DNA of 64,000 nucleotides. Origin: Hygrophila difformis (Eukaryota > Streptophyta > Magnoliopsida > Lamiales > Acanthaceae). The first letter of the stretch is position 1, and each line of letters opens with the position of its first letter. The notes beneath the pieces are model-generated. The model was not told the origin of the DNA and ran no database searches. It saw nothing but the letters and a program-made list of their open reading frames with translations. This document shows positions 10,248 to 21,400 of this stretch, piece after piece. The position numbers and the translations under genes are program-made. The stretch spans positions 1,221,431-1,285,430 of the forward strand of contig JAOANR010000005.1 in assembly GCA_030278955.1 (NCBI GenBank). The letters are read 5' to 3'.

Positions 10248-12158
10248 TTTGGCGAATGGCGGCTCCTCTTCGTCCCATACTTCGGACTCGACATCACTGA
10301 TCTCCTCACTTCCGCCAATCCCACAACTTGCATGGACAACGCCGGGTCTGTCGGTTCCTCTTCCTGCCCATACTCATAACCTTCTTCCTTCAACTTATTT
10401 TCCAAGTCTTCCCAGAAAGCATCCATGTTAGCCTCTTCATCCAATTCCATACCATCCAACATACTAATATCGCCAGGGATAATTCCTAAGGCACTAATCC
10501 CAACCTTAGGCTCCTCTATGTTGGCATCTATGGCAGCCTCCACTTCCGCAGGGGTGACCACACCAAAGCTCATCCGTGCAGCCTCGTGGGTAGGCTGAAC
10601 CTCCGGCTACGACTTCGTCTGTTCAGATTCATCAACAGTCTTACAGTAAGCCAGGAACCCCTCATAGCTGTCCGGTTCACTCCCCAACTCACCGGCCTGG
10701 TGGGCCGCTATGTAAGCGAAGTATCTGGTAAGCACCTTCATCATGGCCATCTCCCTCGTACTGGATGTACCTAGCTCACCCATACGCTCAAACCTCTCCA
10801 TGAATTTATCCGCCCAGGACATATTCACACTTTTCTGAATACTTGATTCGGCCAAGGCAACCGCTTTGCCTTTGTTTTGGGAAGATGAAGGCTGAATCTT
10901 AATCTAAGAAGGCTCACCCTCTGAGACCTTATGCTGAGGTGATGGTGGCTTCCGTTCTGCCCACTGAAGCCTTTCCCACACTGGTCTTCTAGCAGAGGAA
11001 GATGGCGATTGAGGTGCCCTTCTGGGAGCCTCATGTGACCTTCTCTTGTCGCCTTCTCGGCCTGGTTGAAGCCGCGCATGAACTGGTCTGCGAAGTAATG
11101 TAGGTGAATTAGGCCTAGAAGAAGATGGCGACTGGGGTGCCCTCCTGGATGCCTCATGTCACCTTCTCTTCTCACTTTCTCGGCTTGGTTGAAGCCGCTC
11201 ATGAACTGGTCTGCGAGGTAGTACAGGTGAATTGAGCCTCCTAGTAGGATATATTCCCTCCGGATGTTGCAACCTCTCCTGAACCGGCCTTCGTCGTTCG
11301 GGTGTTTCCCTTTGAGGTCGGAAGTATGTTGGCGGTATTGGCTTCCGAGGTCTAGAACCAATTTATTAATATGAGCCTCCCATTGCCGTATTTCTTCGGC
11401 ATACCTTCTCTGAGCTCGCCTAAACTGGCTTCTGGTGATGGATGGCGGCTCTCTCGGAGCAGGTCTGCTTTCTGCCCTATTCCTCATCCACCTCTCAGTC
11501 TCAGTGGGGTGCTGAGGACGTCTCATCAATGTTGGTACTACGTGCACTCCATGTCTGTAGTCCCGAGTTACAGGCTGTTGTCTTCCGTTTTCACGGATCT
11601 CCAATGCAGGTTTGGCGCCAATAGCATTGCGTCGACTTGTTCTGACGCGCAAAGTTCTTTCACAATGCATTTTTCTCTTATGATTTTAGTGTTTTTTTGG
11701 TCCGTATCTATCTTCTTCAGTAAAGGAGAAAACTTTTGTTATTTAATTTAAATTATTAATTATTAAATTATTAATAAATTAAATGAAGCCTCTTTTCAGA
11801 ATCTCATTAAATTTTGATCTACCCACGAAAAAGTTCGACACTCTCCTTTTTTTGATCGGGATTTCAATCCTCAAAGGAGGCTTCTGTTTCTTTTGGAACT
11901 CTTTATCCTCAGCCTCGAGGACTTTCTTGAACTCCTCTTGGGACATATTTCTAAATCAGGTTGCTTGCTGTGCAGCTCCTTTTCTCTGTCTTTCTCAGCC
12001 TCAGATTCATCAGACAACAAGTCTTCGTCTTGCTCATTGATTTCAATACATTCCTCACCTCGAGGAATCCGGCTACTTGAGCCGCCATCCTTTGGACTTG
12101 GAATGAATCCAGACGCACCAACGTGAAGCTGAGGGAATGGGTCTATGTCCACATTCAT
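10244..12158 (-). pseudogene. Gag-pol linker region of the gypsy element, frameshifted
   Basis: Four open segments in changing frames (10244-10573, 10607-10855, 10825-11670, 11871-12158) join gag to the protease. The first downstream of gag starts MNVDIDPFPQ and is Ser/Glu/Lys-rich. The next holds a Pro/Arg/Ser-rich stretch and two copies of a 41-residue unit containing ADQFM.GFNQAEK. The one next to the protease is acidic (MDAFWEDLENKLKEEGYEYG). No enzymatic motif is recognisable. An AT-rich non-coding gap at 11690-11830 may be a small insertion. Confidence 0.5.
10990..11240 (-). repeat. Two tandem copies of a 123-bp unit in the gag-pol linker
   Basis: GCCTCATGT starts at about 11028 and again at about 11151, and the following 90 bases match closely (TTCTC, CGGC.TGGTTGAAGCCGC, TGAACTGGTCTGCGA). 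The unit is a multiple of three and keeps the frame, adding 41 residues per copy. Confidence 0.75.
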
Positions 12159-12169
12159 ACCTGCAATTT

Positions 12170-13973
12170 TTAATCGTCCTTTTTTAATCTAATTTTGAAT
12201 AGCACTTCTAAAACTCCTGCACTTGGTAATGCTATGAGTATAGGAATTGTGCCACTTAAAAAAGATCGGCCTCGAATATCCTCGGCCGCTGGTAACTTCT
12301 GCCCCTCAGGCAGCTTAATCACTCCGTCTTTGAGTAGAGCATCGAACACTTGGTCCGCCCTGCTCATATCAAAGAGATCCTCCTCAGGCCTGTACTTGGC
12401 CTCTTTCTGTTTTGGCGGCCTGAGGGCCGCACAAGTGTGTGGTTTGGCTGTTTGGACCAACTCCGCTACAGCCACCTCCACAGGTTCATCCTCTTCGTCG
12501 CTGAACCTCACTTCCTCGAAGTGGACTCGACGTGTAGGACGCTTTTCTTCTTGCTCTTCCAGGAATTTTTCCAGTCGGGCCGCTCTCTCGGCCAGCTGGG
12601 CAAGATGAGTTGCATCCTGCACAATTAAATGTTCCTTCAATTTAGGCAACATATTAGATACTGCGATATTGGCTATTTCTCTCTCAGGGATTGCCATAGT
12701 ACATCGGCCCTTGAGCCGCTGTAACCTGTTAATGAAGGTACTTGCCATTTCATCGGCATATTGCCTTGCATTAGTTAAGTCTGCGAGACTAACCTGTGAC
12801 AATGGTGTATGTGTAAAACCTGTCATGGAAGGCTCGCTCCAAATCAGCCCAATTCTGAACAGAATTAGACCGCAACGATGCATACCATGCGAAAGCAGGG
12901 CCAGTGAGGGATGAGCTAAAAAGCCTCAACTTCAGCCAGTCGTTCGATGCTGCTTCCCCACACTGCGCAGTGAACCTGCCCACATGCTCCACGGTGGACT
13001 TACCCTCAATCCCCGAGAATGTGGAAAATTCAGGCATCTTAAAGCCTCGGGGGTATGGTTGCATGCTATCTACCCAATCAGGGTACGGCTTGCGGTATAT
13101 AGGCCGCTCCATCGGCCTCAGTTGGATGCCAAAGTGTTGCTGCATCATGTCAGCAAGCAACTCGGGCGACACTGCTGGCGCCTGCACAGGCGGCATCGCC
13201 ACTGGGGTTGTAGTAGGAGCCACGGCGGCTTGTGTTACATTCTGTGGTACCTGCCCCCAAGGTTGTGGCGTCTGCCCCCAGGATTGAGATGCCTGTCCCC
13301 AAGTCTGCATCGCCACAAAGGGTCCTACTGGAACGTTCGGCACATGAGGTGCCGCTTGTCGTGGCTGCATTCCAATGCCACCAGAGGCCGCTGTACAGCC
13401 TGGAGACACACTGGAAGCCACTAAACAACCTGGCGCCGCATAGATGGGCGCTGGGGGCGCTGCGTATCCAAGATTCGGCATCATGGGTGCCGCTGGGTTG
13501 AAAGCATAGGATGTTTGGAGTGGATTTACCAACGGACTAGCCAAGCCTCCCATATCAGGGAGTGGTGGCTAGTTGATGGGTGCTGTGCCCCAAGTTCGTA
13601 GTTGGCCACCTGACCGGCCTGAACCTGGCAGCGTGTTAGCGCCGTTGGCAGGAGCGATTGTAGGAGCAGTTGCTTCCTGTTGAGTCCGCAAGGCATTGAT
13701 GCCTCGGTCAATTTGATCGGCCATAGCGGACCGCAAAACATCCATAAGATGTCTCGTTAGTAGAGGCATGAACTCAGCCATCGATTCTGTCATCGAGAGC
13801 CGCATTTGTTCTGCAAATGTAGGGGTCTGTATGATCCCCTGTTGTGGTTGTGCAGCATTCGTCATCACAGTCACCTCTTCAGACGACGTTCTAACAGGTG
13901 TCTTCTCTTGCCGAGATATTTCTTCAAACTTCTGTGTAAGATCACTCACCAAACGTCCAGATCTTAGACGCAT
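12170..13973 (-). pseudogene. Tat-lineage gag
   Basis: The start MRLRSGR (ATG at 13971-13973) just after the LTR and primer site is typical of this lineage. The first 400 nt are followed by an in-frame TAG (13569-13571). The frame resumes with a Gly/Pro/Gln-rich segment and the capsid-like region RPIYRKPYPDWVDSMQPYPRGFKMPEFSTF (written here only in part as PYPRGFKMPEF), WLKLRLFSSSLTGPAFAWY and LERAFHDRFY. A frameshift near 12820 leads to QVSLADLTNARQYADE and a coiled segment. A degenerate zinc-knuckle-like KWHNSYTHSITKC lies in a third frame near 12210-12245. In intact elements gag forms the virus-like particle. Confidence 0.8.
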
Positions 13974-14006
13974 ACACTTCTTTGAAGCGGATATGGCTTT
14001 AACTTC

Positions 14007-14025
14007 GGTCCCACTGGGCGTGCCA
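14007..14025 (-). promoter_or_regulatory. Candidate primer-binding site of the gypsy element
   Basis: On the minus strand the sequence TGGCACGCCCAGTGGGACC begins three bases after the LTR end (TTCAACA-AAT-TGG). It starts with TGG as expected for pairing to a tRNA 3'-CCA. I cannot name the tRNA with certainty. Confidence 0.6.
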
Positions 14026-14028
14026 ATT

Positions 14029-14482
14029 TGTTGAACGTAAACTTTGTAGAGGACGAAGGCCTCTTCTTTGATTGACAATATCTGATGAATTACAAAGAAT
14101 TGATGAAAGGAAGTTTACAGGAAACTAAAATGCAGAAAGGAATAACGAAAACAAATAACAGGGAATGAAATACAGAAAACTTAAAGAATAAAAAGTGCAG
14201 TTTCTTGTGTGAGTTATCGGGCGCCCCAAGTGAGCATCCCTTCGACTTTTATAAGCAGAGCCCCTCCAACCGTCAGGCACCCCACGACCTCTTCTAGGGC
14301 ATCTGTCTTCACACCACCCTCTTGCTGGCACTCAAATGGACGTATTCAGGACACCTGTCTCCATGCGCTGGCACCCCAAAGACACGTCCAAGGACCGTTC
14401 CTGTCGTCTTCTCATGAGTCCCGGGCTTACACGTGCAAATTGGGCCAAAATTTAATGGACCACTAATTTTACTTGGTTAACA
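14029..14482 (-). repeat. 5' LTR of the gypsy element
   Basis: On the plus strand the block runs from TGTTGAACG to GGTTAACA, so on the minus strand it reads TGTTAACC...TTCAACA, with TG/CA ends. The inner end abuts the primer site. A TATA box lies inside. The partner LTR is not in the window, so the outer end is inferred from the TG terminus only. Confidence 0.65.
14246..14255 (-). promoter_or_regulatory. TATA box in the gypsy LTR
   Basis: Minus strand CTTATAAAAG, in the middle of the LTR and about 270 bp upstream of the gag ATG, well placed to drive genomic RNA. Confidence 0.55.
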
Positions 14483-15856
14483 AATACAAAATCGTGCATT
14501 GGTCCGAAGTCCGATAATAATCTAGCATCCTTACGAAATTTTCCCAATTCAAACCCGGTTCAAGATTCTGAGAACTCCTTGCAATGAATGACTTGTCCTT
14601 GTTATTCTCCTCGAATTTATACGAATACATTTTCAGTGATATTGAGTGTTTTATTGTACTAATGAGAAATAATATACTAATATTTAAACATTTCCATTGA
14701 GTTGTGAACCCCTCTAACCTCTAAAAGATAAAAGTAAAAATACTGATGAGCCATCCGGTTTTCCATTCATCCATGTGACTAAGTTTTTTTATACACAAGG
14801 AAAATAGATTATATATTGGCAAAAATTTTCAGTGTGTTAATACTTAACAGTTCAAGTAAACACAATATATAATAATACCATTATACCAATATATAAGTTG
14901 AGATGCATAGATATTCTCGTACTACTGATTAATTAGTACTTCCTCCATTTTTTTTTGAAAGTATTACATTTTACCATATACATGTATGAAAATGCATATT
15001 TTAAACTATTAATAACTCAAATTCGGTACAAATAAATTTTTTTATAAATTTGATATTTCAAAACTAGAAGATGAGACGAACCCAACAAGATCTCATTTGA
15101 CTATATTTTTTTATATGATTATGATAAAAATCGAAGTCAAAGTGCTAAAAGATAAAATGAACAATCGTGGAGGGAACATTAATCAGTGCTCATGGACATG
15201 TAATCATTAAATTGGCTATATATATAGTAGTAAGTATATTATTGACATTTTTGTTGCTGGACTAGTAGCCAAACATACTAAACGAGCTTCCCCATTTTCA
15301 CCAGCACTGATAAATTATGAACGAATACCCGGGAACTGAAAAGTAAAATAATGGCATGAACGAACTTCTCGAGTTGTTGTTTGATTTTTTTTCGATCTGG
15401 TTAAGTAGAGAAAATAGAAGATGCTCTGATCTCTAGTAAATTATGAGGCATTACATTAGACCTAGACGATATCATGAATAGTGATTGGCAAAACCAGCAG
15501 AAGAGAATAAATTAATGAGAATGGAGTAAATAAGAAGAGAAATGACATCCACAAGCTAAGAAAGAAAGAAAGATTGATAGATAAAACTAAACAAGCTAAA
15601 AAGAGATGGAGTTGCAAATAAATAGTAGTAGTATACACATTAGGGTGAGGCAACTGCAGACAGAGTAAGTAGGTACAGTACAGTGTGTATATATATATAT
15701 ATATATATTCACTCACTGCAGTTACAACATGGCAGAGGCAGAGGCAGAAGCAGAATTGGGGAAATGAAATCGGCCGGATGGATTGGAATTATGGATGTAC
15801 TGCTATGTAGATGTAGATGTAGACGACGACGAAAGGATGATATCTTAATTACACTG
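14483..15856. other. AT-rich intergenic stretch with one MITE and a TA microsatellite
   Basis: No coding region is supported. It holds a Stowaway-like element at about 14939-15177 and a TA dinucleotide run near 15687-15708, which lies in the 3' flank of the minus-strand gene at 15857-16288. Confidence 0.6.
14939..15177. mobile_element. Stowaway-like MITE
   Basis: The ends read TA-CTTCCTCCATTT and TCGTGGAGGGAA, degenerate forms of the Stowaway CTCCCTCCGT terminus. The interior (AATAACTCAAATTC...TTAGACGAA-like phrase...AACAAGATCTCA, TTTGACTATA) matches other copies at 23.2, 23.7, 38.4 and 40.4 kb. Confidence 0.65.
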
Positions 15857-16288
15857 TTAAGAGAGGAGGGGGAACCAGCGGTCTCGGAAATCAGACTGGT
15901 AGGAGATCATGAAGAAGAGGAGGACGAGGAGGAGGGCGACGCCCCAGGGGGTACCTGCTGCTGGTGCAGTACCATCACCACCATGACCATGTAAGTGCTG
16001 ATGGAAGTTGTCCTGTTGATGCTGCTGCTGCAGGGGAATGAAGAAGAAGAAGAAGAAGGAGGAAGATGTAAAGGAGGAGTGGAACAAGTGGATGGCAAGG
16101 AGCAGCAGGAGAGGGGAGAGCATGAGGAGAAGCTTGAGCTGATCGAATATGGCCTCCAAGATGGACTCGTAATTGATGTACCAGGTGATCCCCACGAATC
16201 CCAACAGGATCAGGAGGAAGAAGCACAGATGGAGCGGCAGCGCTGATGAGGATGAGGATGAGGATGAGGAGGAATTGGCCATCATCAA
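15857..16288 (-). CDS. Small plant-specific membrane protein, 143 aa, single exon
   Basis: An uninterrupted 143-residue frame starts MMMANS and continues with a ten-Ser tract (residues 6-15). Three hydrophobic segments are predicted: about 18-37 (LCFFLLILLGFVGITWYI), 51-69 (LKLLLMLSPLLLLLAIHLF) and 115-131 (WGVALLLVLLFFMISYQ). A Gln/His/Gly-rich loop (87-112) precedes the last one. The C-terminal phrase SYQSDFRDRWFPLLS looks conserved-protein-like, and I recall similar short uncharacterised plant membrane proteins, but no function is known to me. A TATA box lies about 110 bp upstream. The Ser tract and Phe/Ser runs are encoded by trinucleotide repeats, which makes length polymorphism likely. 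Probably a real host gene; a chance ORF in purine-rich DNA is less likely given the TATA box and membrane topology. Confidence 0.65.
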   Translation of the reverse strand: MMMANSSSSSSSSSSALPLHLCFFLLILLGFVGITWYINYESILEAIFDQLKLLLMLSPLLLLLAIHLFHSSFTSSSFFFFFFIPLQQQHQQDNFHQHLHGHGGDGTAPAAGTPWGVALLLVLLFFMISYQSDFRDRWFPLLS

Positions 16289-16399
16289 TCAATTAAGTGG
16301 TGGGTGGAAATGTATGTGGAATAATGGAACTTGGAAGAAGAATTGATTAATCTGTTGTGAGAGTAGTAGTGGTGGAGTGTTGAGTTGGCCCTCTTAATT

Positions 16400-16407
16400 T
16401 ATTTATA
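16400..16407 (-). promoter_or_regulatory. TATA box of the small membrane protein gene
   Basis: Minus strand TATAAATA, about 110 bp upstream of the ATG at 16288. This leaves a leader of roughly 80 nt. Confidence 0.55.
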
Positions 16408-16815
16408 CACAGGCACTCAGGCAGGCGCAGCAAAGAGTGGAGGAGTCCGGAGTGGACTACAACTACTACTATTACATATGGTCGGTCGGTCTATGGAGAA
16501 GACAAGACTCACTGTACACTCTACTCTCTAGTCTTTTTTCCTGCTGCTGAGTTGGTTTTATTATACAATTATTATTAAACAATGCAAATATCAAAAATGA
16601 CGGTGAAACCTCACAGACTACTACACTACTGCCAACCTTACACGTGTCACCGACCATCCTCCACTCCCACTTTTTCCATTCAACCGCCCTACCTACAATT
16701 ACTATACTACCGTTTTTACCCTCTTTAAAATAAATTCATTTCAGTGAATATAATAAAAAAAATTACTCCTACTTATATAAAATATATTTTAAAATTATAC
16801 AATTTTAATAAAATC

Positions 16816-16831
16816 AAATCTAATATTAATA
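16816..16831. repeat. Left target-site duplication of the LINE
   Basis: AAATCTAATATTAATA, repeated at 22504-22519. The first two or three A of the right copy merge with the A tail, so 14 bp are unambiguous. Confidence 0.9.
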
Positions 16832-17017
16832 GATTTGTATAAAATAGTTTTGGAGACATTCTTGAGAATCATCCCATCAATTTGAGAAACACCGTCTCGG
16901 CCCATGACGAGTAGGGTTCCACCGTATCCCCCTTCGCCAACTTCCGCTCGGCCGCCGGTGCCCGACGAACCATGAGGCAAGCCACCGTCTTTCGCTGATA
17001 TTCTAAACCAGGACCGC

Positions 17018-18402
17018 ATGGAGACTGACCACACCGAAGCGCCGCCCAAGCCACGACGTGATTTGATCACCGAAAAGTTAATCCGGATGAGTTTCGTGGA
17101 CGGGAATCCAGCGCTGCCCGATTTTGTCATTGATGAAGATTTGGACATTGAGGCTGGTAAGGCATGGGAGGATGCCTTGGTGATTAAACTGCTTGGTACC
17201 ACAGTCGGCTATCTCACGCTCAAAGACCGGCTCCAACGCATGTGGAGGCCTTCGGACACCATGGATCTTATTGATGTAGGGTTTGGATGCTTTGTTGTTA
17301 AGTTCGTTGCTGCTGCCGACCGAGAGAAGGTCGTGAATGGAGTGCCTTGGCTTTTATTTGATCACTACTTGGCACTTATGTCATGGACTCGGGAGTTTGA
17401 TCCTAGCACGACACAAGTTAGCAAAATGCTTGTTTGGGCGAGATTGAATGGGCTTCCCATGCATCGCTATCACCTATCGGGATGATATTCTGCGGGCGAT
17501 TGCATCGGGTATTGGAGAAGTGGTGAAAGTGGATAGGTGTACTATGAATTCTTCCAAGGGGCGGTTTGCACGAGTTTGTGTGGTGCTTGATTTGCTGAAG
17601 CCGGTTAAAGGAAAACTACGTGTGAATGGACGTTGGATCCCTATTGCATATGAGGGTTTGCATTTAATTTGCACGCACTGTGGTCATTATGGTCACTTTG
17701 AGCGGGATTGTCCGCAGTTGGCACAGCCTGCTCCAGTTCGTCCGGAGGGGGGCGTTGGCGATGCTGCTAACAAGGATCGGGATCCGGCTGCAAAGAATGA
17801 GGGTAGTCCAAGGGGGGCTCATGGGGATGCTTGCATGCATGAGGATAAGGTGGCGGAGGGTTAGGACAGCGGCCAGGCTGATGAACCTGTCTTTGGTGAC
17901 TGGATGGTCGTACGTCGAAGGCCACGACCCACCCCCACGCAAGCAGCGGGTGAAGGAGGAAACACCTGTTGAGAAAAAGGGTGTTGACTCTGGCACTCCG
18001 GATGAGAGGAAAGGGATTGCTCGGCGAAAGGGAAAGGAGGTGTATGAGGAGGCACCTAAGGCTGCGTCTGATACCCTATCGGCCCGTCCACAGGGGTTGC
18101 CTCTCGACCAAGTTGGTGAATGTTCTCAATCGGCGGACCTTGCGATGATTGTCGTTGATAAAGCAGGAAGCAAAGGGGCCCCGACAAGAGGTAGAAGGCC
18201 TATCCAAATTCTAAAACGGCAGCGGGTTGATGAACCTAATGAGATTGTCTCTTCTGACGATGATGTTCCTTTGCTTGAGACGCACGGCTCAGGCAAGGGG
18301 AAGAGTGCTGTGAATGTTGGACGCTTTGGTCCATTATTGGATGATGAGGAATTAAGGGATTCTGATGTCTGGGAAGACGCGGATGATGCGAGTACGTGTT
18401 AG
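17018..18402 (+). pseudogene. LINE ORF1 (gag-like, DUF4283 type with zinc knuckle)
   Basis: The N-terminal part (17018-17485) resembles the DUF4283 domain (WEDALVIKLLG, LKDRLQRMW, MDLIDVGFGCFVVKF, VVNGVPWLLFDHYLALM). A frameshift near 17465 moves the frame to 17448-17864, with the CX2CX4HX4C knuckle CTHCGHYGHFERDC. After a TAG (17862-17864) GDWMVVRRRPRP continues, then another shift to a Lys/Glu/Ser-rich C-terminus ending TAG at 18400-18402. In active LINEs this protein binds element RNA. Confidence 0.8.
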
Positions 18403-18430
18403 TCTTCTTTTTTCCCCTCATTTATATTTT

Positions 18431-21400
18431 ATGGATTTTAAAGATTTCTCTATTATATCATGGAATGTGTGTGGGTTGATGAGCCGTACTGCACAGCGAT
18501 GGATGAGTGATTTGGTCCGGGAGCATAGGCCGGACGTTTTGTGTGTGATGGAACCTCGGGGTGCGTTTTTACGGCTGAAGTCTTTCTTTTTGAGACTTGG
18601 CAATGCTGAGGTTTTTATTCAGGAGGCTGTGGGCATGGGTGGAGGTCTGTGGTTATTGAGATCCTTGTCATTGGCGTGTAGCATCAATGTTATTGATGTT
18701 CATGCGCGGATGATTACCTTGGAGTTAAGGAGGGGCACGTGTCTTTGGAATTTCACAGCCCTTTATGCGGATCCTAATTATCAACACCGTAAACTTAATT
18801 GGGATTCGTTAATTCGAATTGCTGAATCCTTTGATGCCCCATGGGTAGTGATGGGAGACTGGAATGAAATTGCTGAGGAAAATGAAGTTTGTGGTGGTGT
18901 CTTCTTGCCCGATCGGGCGGCTGAGCTGAGGCAGGTGTTTGATCGATGCCAGCTTCTCAATTTGCATACGTTGGGGCAGGAATTCACATGGACCCGAATG
19001 GCAGGAGCTAGACGGCGCATTAGCAAACGGCTCGATCGAGGCATGGCAACCCTCTCTTGGGAAACCTCCTTTGATGAGGGCCGCCTATTACATCTTCCTA
19101 GAATTGGATTGGACCATTGCCCGTTGAAGCTGACTTGTGGTGAACGAGTTCGTACTCGGTCGGAGTGGCCTTTTCGGTGGGAGAGTATGTGGACATATCA
19201 TGCTCAATATAAAGATATTATCCTTCAAGGCTGCCAACAAGGCGGTGGTGACATTGTAAACGTCCTCCAGGATATTACCTCTCGTTCTAAGGTTTTTAAT
19301 AAAGAAATCTTTGGGCATCTTTGGGAACATAAGCGGAAGCTCAAGAATAGGCTTATGGGGGTTGAGAAACGATTGGCTAGTGTTGACTCGGCATGGCTCC
19401 ATAGAATTGAGGTGGAGATTCGCGCTGAGCTTGCCGAGGTGCTTTTGCAAGAAGAGGTTATGTGGCAACAAAAGTCGAGGGATAATTGGGTCCATGTTGG
19501 TGACCGGAACACTAAATACTTCCACGCCCGGACTAAGGTTCGACGTAAGAGAAATAAAATTGTGGGTTTGGAATTGGATAATGGCGAATGGGTTGATGAT
19601 CAGCAGGTCCTCCAAGCACACGTCATCGACTATTTCACATGCATGTTTGCTGCTCCATCCTCCCAGCCGATTGGTGATGAGCTCCCGGGCTTGATGCCGA
19701 TGTTGGAGGAGAGGAAACAGGAGCTTTCGGTTGTTCTCGACATGAGGGAAGTGGAGCTAACATTGAAATCTATGAATTCATTCTTTGCTCTCGGGCCTGA
19801 CGGGTTCCCTGCAGGGATTTTTAAGGAGTACTGGGAGAACCTCAAAGAACCGTTATTCAAGCTAGCAGTTGATGCAATGGAGTCAAGGAGTATCCCGCCG
19901 GGATTGGCGCATGCCTTTGTGTGTCTTCTGCCCAAAACTGATATCCCCAGAACGATTAAGCAATTTCGGCCCCTGACATTGTGTAATGTGACGTTCAAGT
20001 TGATCACTAAAATTCTTGTTCGGCGTCTTCGGCCTATTATGTGTGATATTATCGGCCCCTACCAATCGGCTTTCTTACCGGGGAGAGGCACGGCTGACAA
20101 TGGTATTTTGTTGCAAGAGATTGTATCATCCTTGAAAAGTGCTCGCACGGGGCCTAAGGCGGTCGTCCTTAAGGTCGATTTGGCTAAAGCTTTTGACATG
20201 GTGCGATGGGATTTCCTTGAAATATGCTTGCAGGAACTTGATATCCCGGTGAACGGCTCGCCTATTGGGAATATTACGGCTAGGTGTGGACTCCGACAGG
20301 GTGTCCCATTTTTGCCGTACTTATTCGTCATTGTCATGGAGAAGCTCTCCCGAGCAATTATTCACGCCACAATGGACGGAGACTGGCGACCGATTCGTCT
20401 TAGTCCGCAGGGAGTTGATATATCGTACTTAGTGTTTGCTGATGATTTGATTTTATGTGCAGAACTGTCTGAGATTAGCATCCGCAAGATGGCGTCCGTC
20501 TTGACTCGGTTTGGATCACGATCGGGCTTGCACATGAATGCTTCTAAGTCAAGTGCATTTTGCTCTCCCTCGGCAGATGACACTGATAAAGCTCTGTTAG
20601 TTACGCAACTTGGTGTTTCGGTGGTTAATGACCTGGGCTCCTATCTGGGGTTTCCGGTCATTCATGGGTGGCTAAAGATAGCTCAATTCGATAGTCTGAT
20701 CAGCCGGATTGATAATAAGTTGAGTTCATGGGCGGCTTTACTATTAAACAAAGTTGGGAGGATCACGCTCGCCCGCTCTGTATTAAAGGCCATGCCTGTT
20801 TACACCATGCAAGTGCACTTGATGCCCATTGGTGTGTGTAACCGGATCGATAAAATCATAAGGAGATGGGTTTGGAAGGGGGTTGAGGGGCGTGGATTTC
20901 ACCTGGTGAAGTGGGGAACTGTTACTCGATCCAAAAAGCTTGGCGGACTGGGTATCAAGAATTGTCGTCAAATGAATCTTGCGTTGATGGGCAAACAACT
21001 TTGGTAATTTCTCACTGAACCGACCAAACTCTGGGTTAGTGTATTGCGGGCTAAGTATGGAATCCATCCTGGGTTGATGCCGCGGCCTCATTATAAATGC
21101 TCAAAGGTGTGGCGCGCTTTAATGAAAGTTGGTGAAACCTTTGAGAGAGCATATGGAGTTCGAGTCGGTAATGGCACTAGTTCTTTTTGGTTTTCGCCAT
21201 GGTGGGAAGGTCAGTGTATGGTTACACAAGTTCCATTTATTGATATCCATGATGTAAATTTATGCATTAAGGATGTGATTGATAATGGGAGGTGGACTTT
21301 GGGGTCCGTTTATTCCTGGCTACCGGCGGCGTTGAAGGCTACTATTGAGGCGGCTCCGGCACATTTCTTGAATGATGCGGTTTCCGACATCTTGCTTTGG

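Larger units (their letters stand above)
1..14482 (-). mobile_element. Tat-lineage Ty3/gypsy LTR retrotransposon with antisense PMD gene (partial, 3' LTR outside window)
   Basis: On the minus strand the order is LTR (14029-14482), primer-binding site, gag, retropepsin, reverse transcriptase, two RNase H-like segments, integrase, then about 6 kb of extra sequence carrying a gene in the opposite direction. Integrase after RT marks Ty3/gypsy; the second RNase H and the long region after pol with an extra ORF are features of the Tat (Ogre/Retand) lineage. No second LTR copy is visible in 1-6100, so the 3' LTR is inferred to lie left of the window and the left boundary is simply the window edge. 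The coding regions carry several stops and frameshifts and the integrase has lost a catalytic residue, so this copy is not autonomous. Confidence 0.85.

Noticed and set aside
15995..16246. Acidic ORF on the plus strand opposite the small membrane protein
   Set aside because: It is the complement of the Ser/Phe/Leu codons of the minus-strand gene; that strand has the TATA box and membrane segments.
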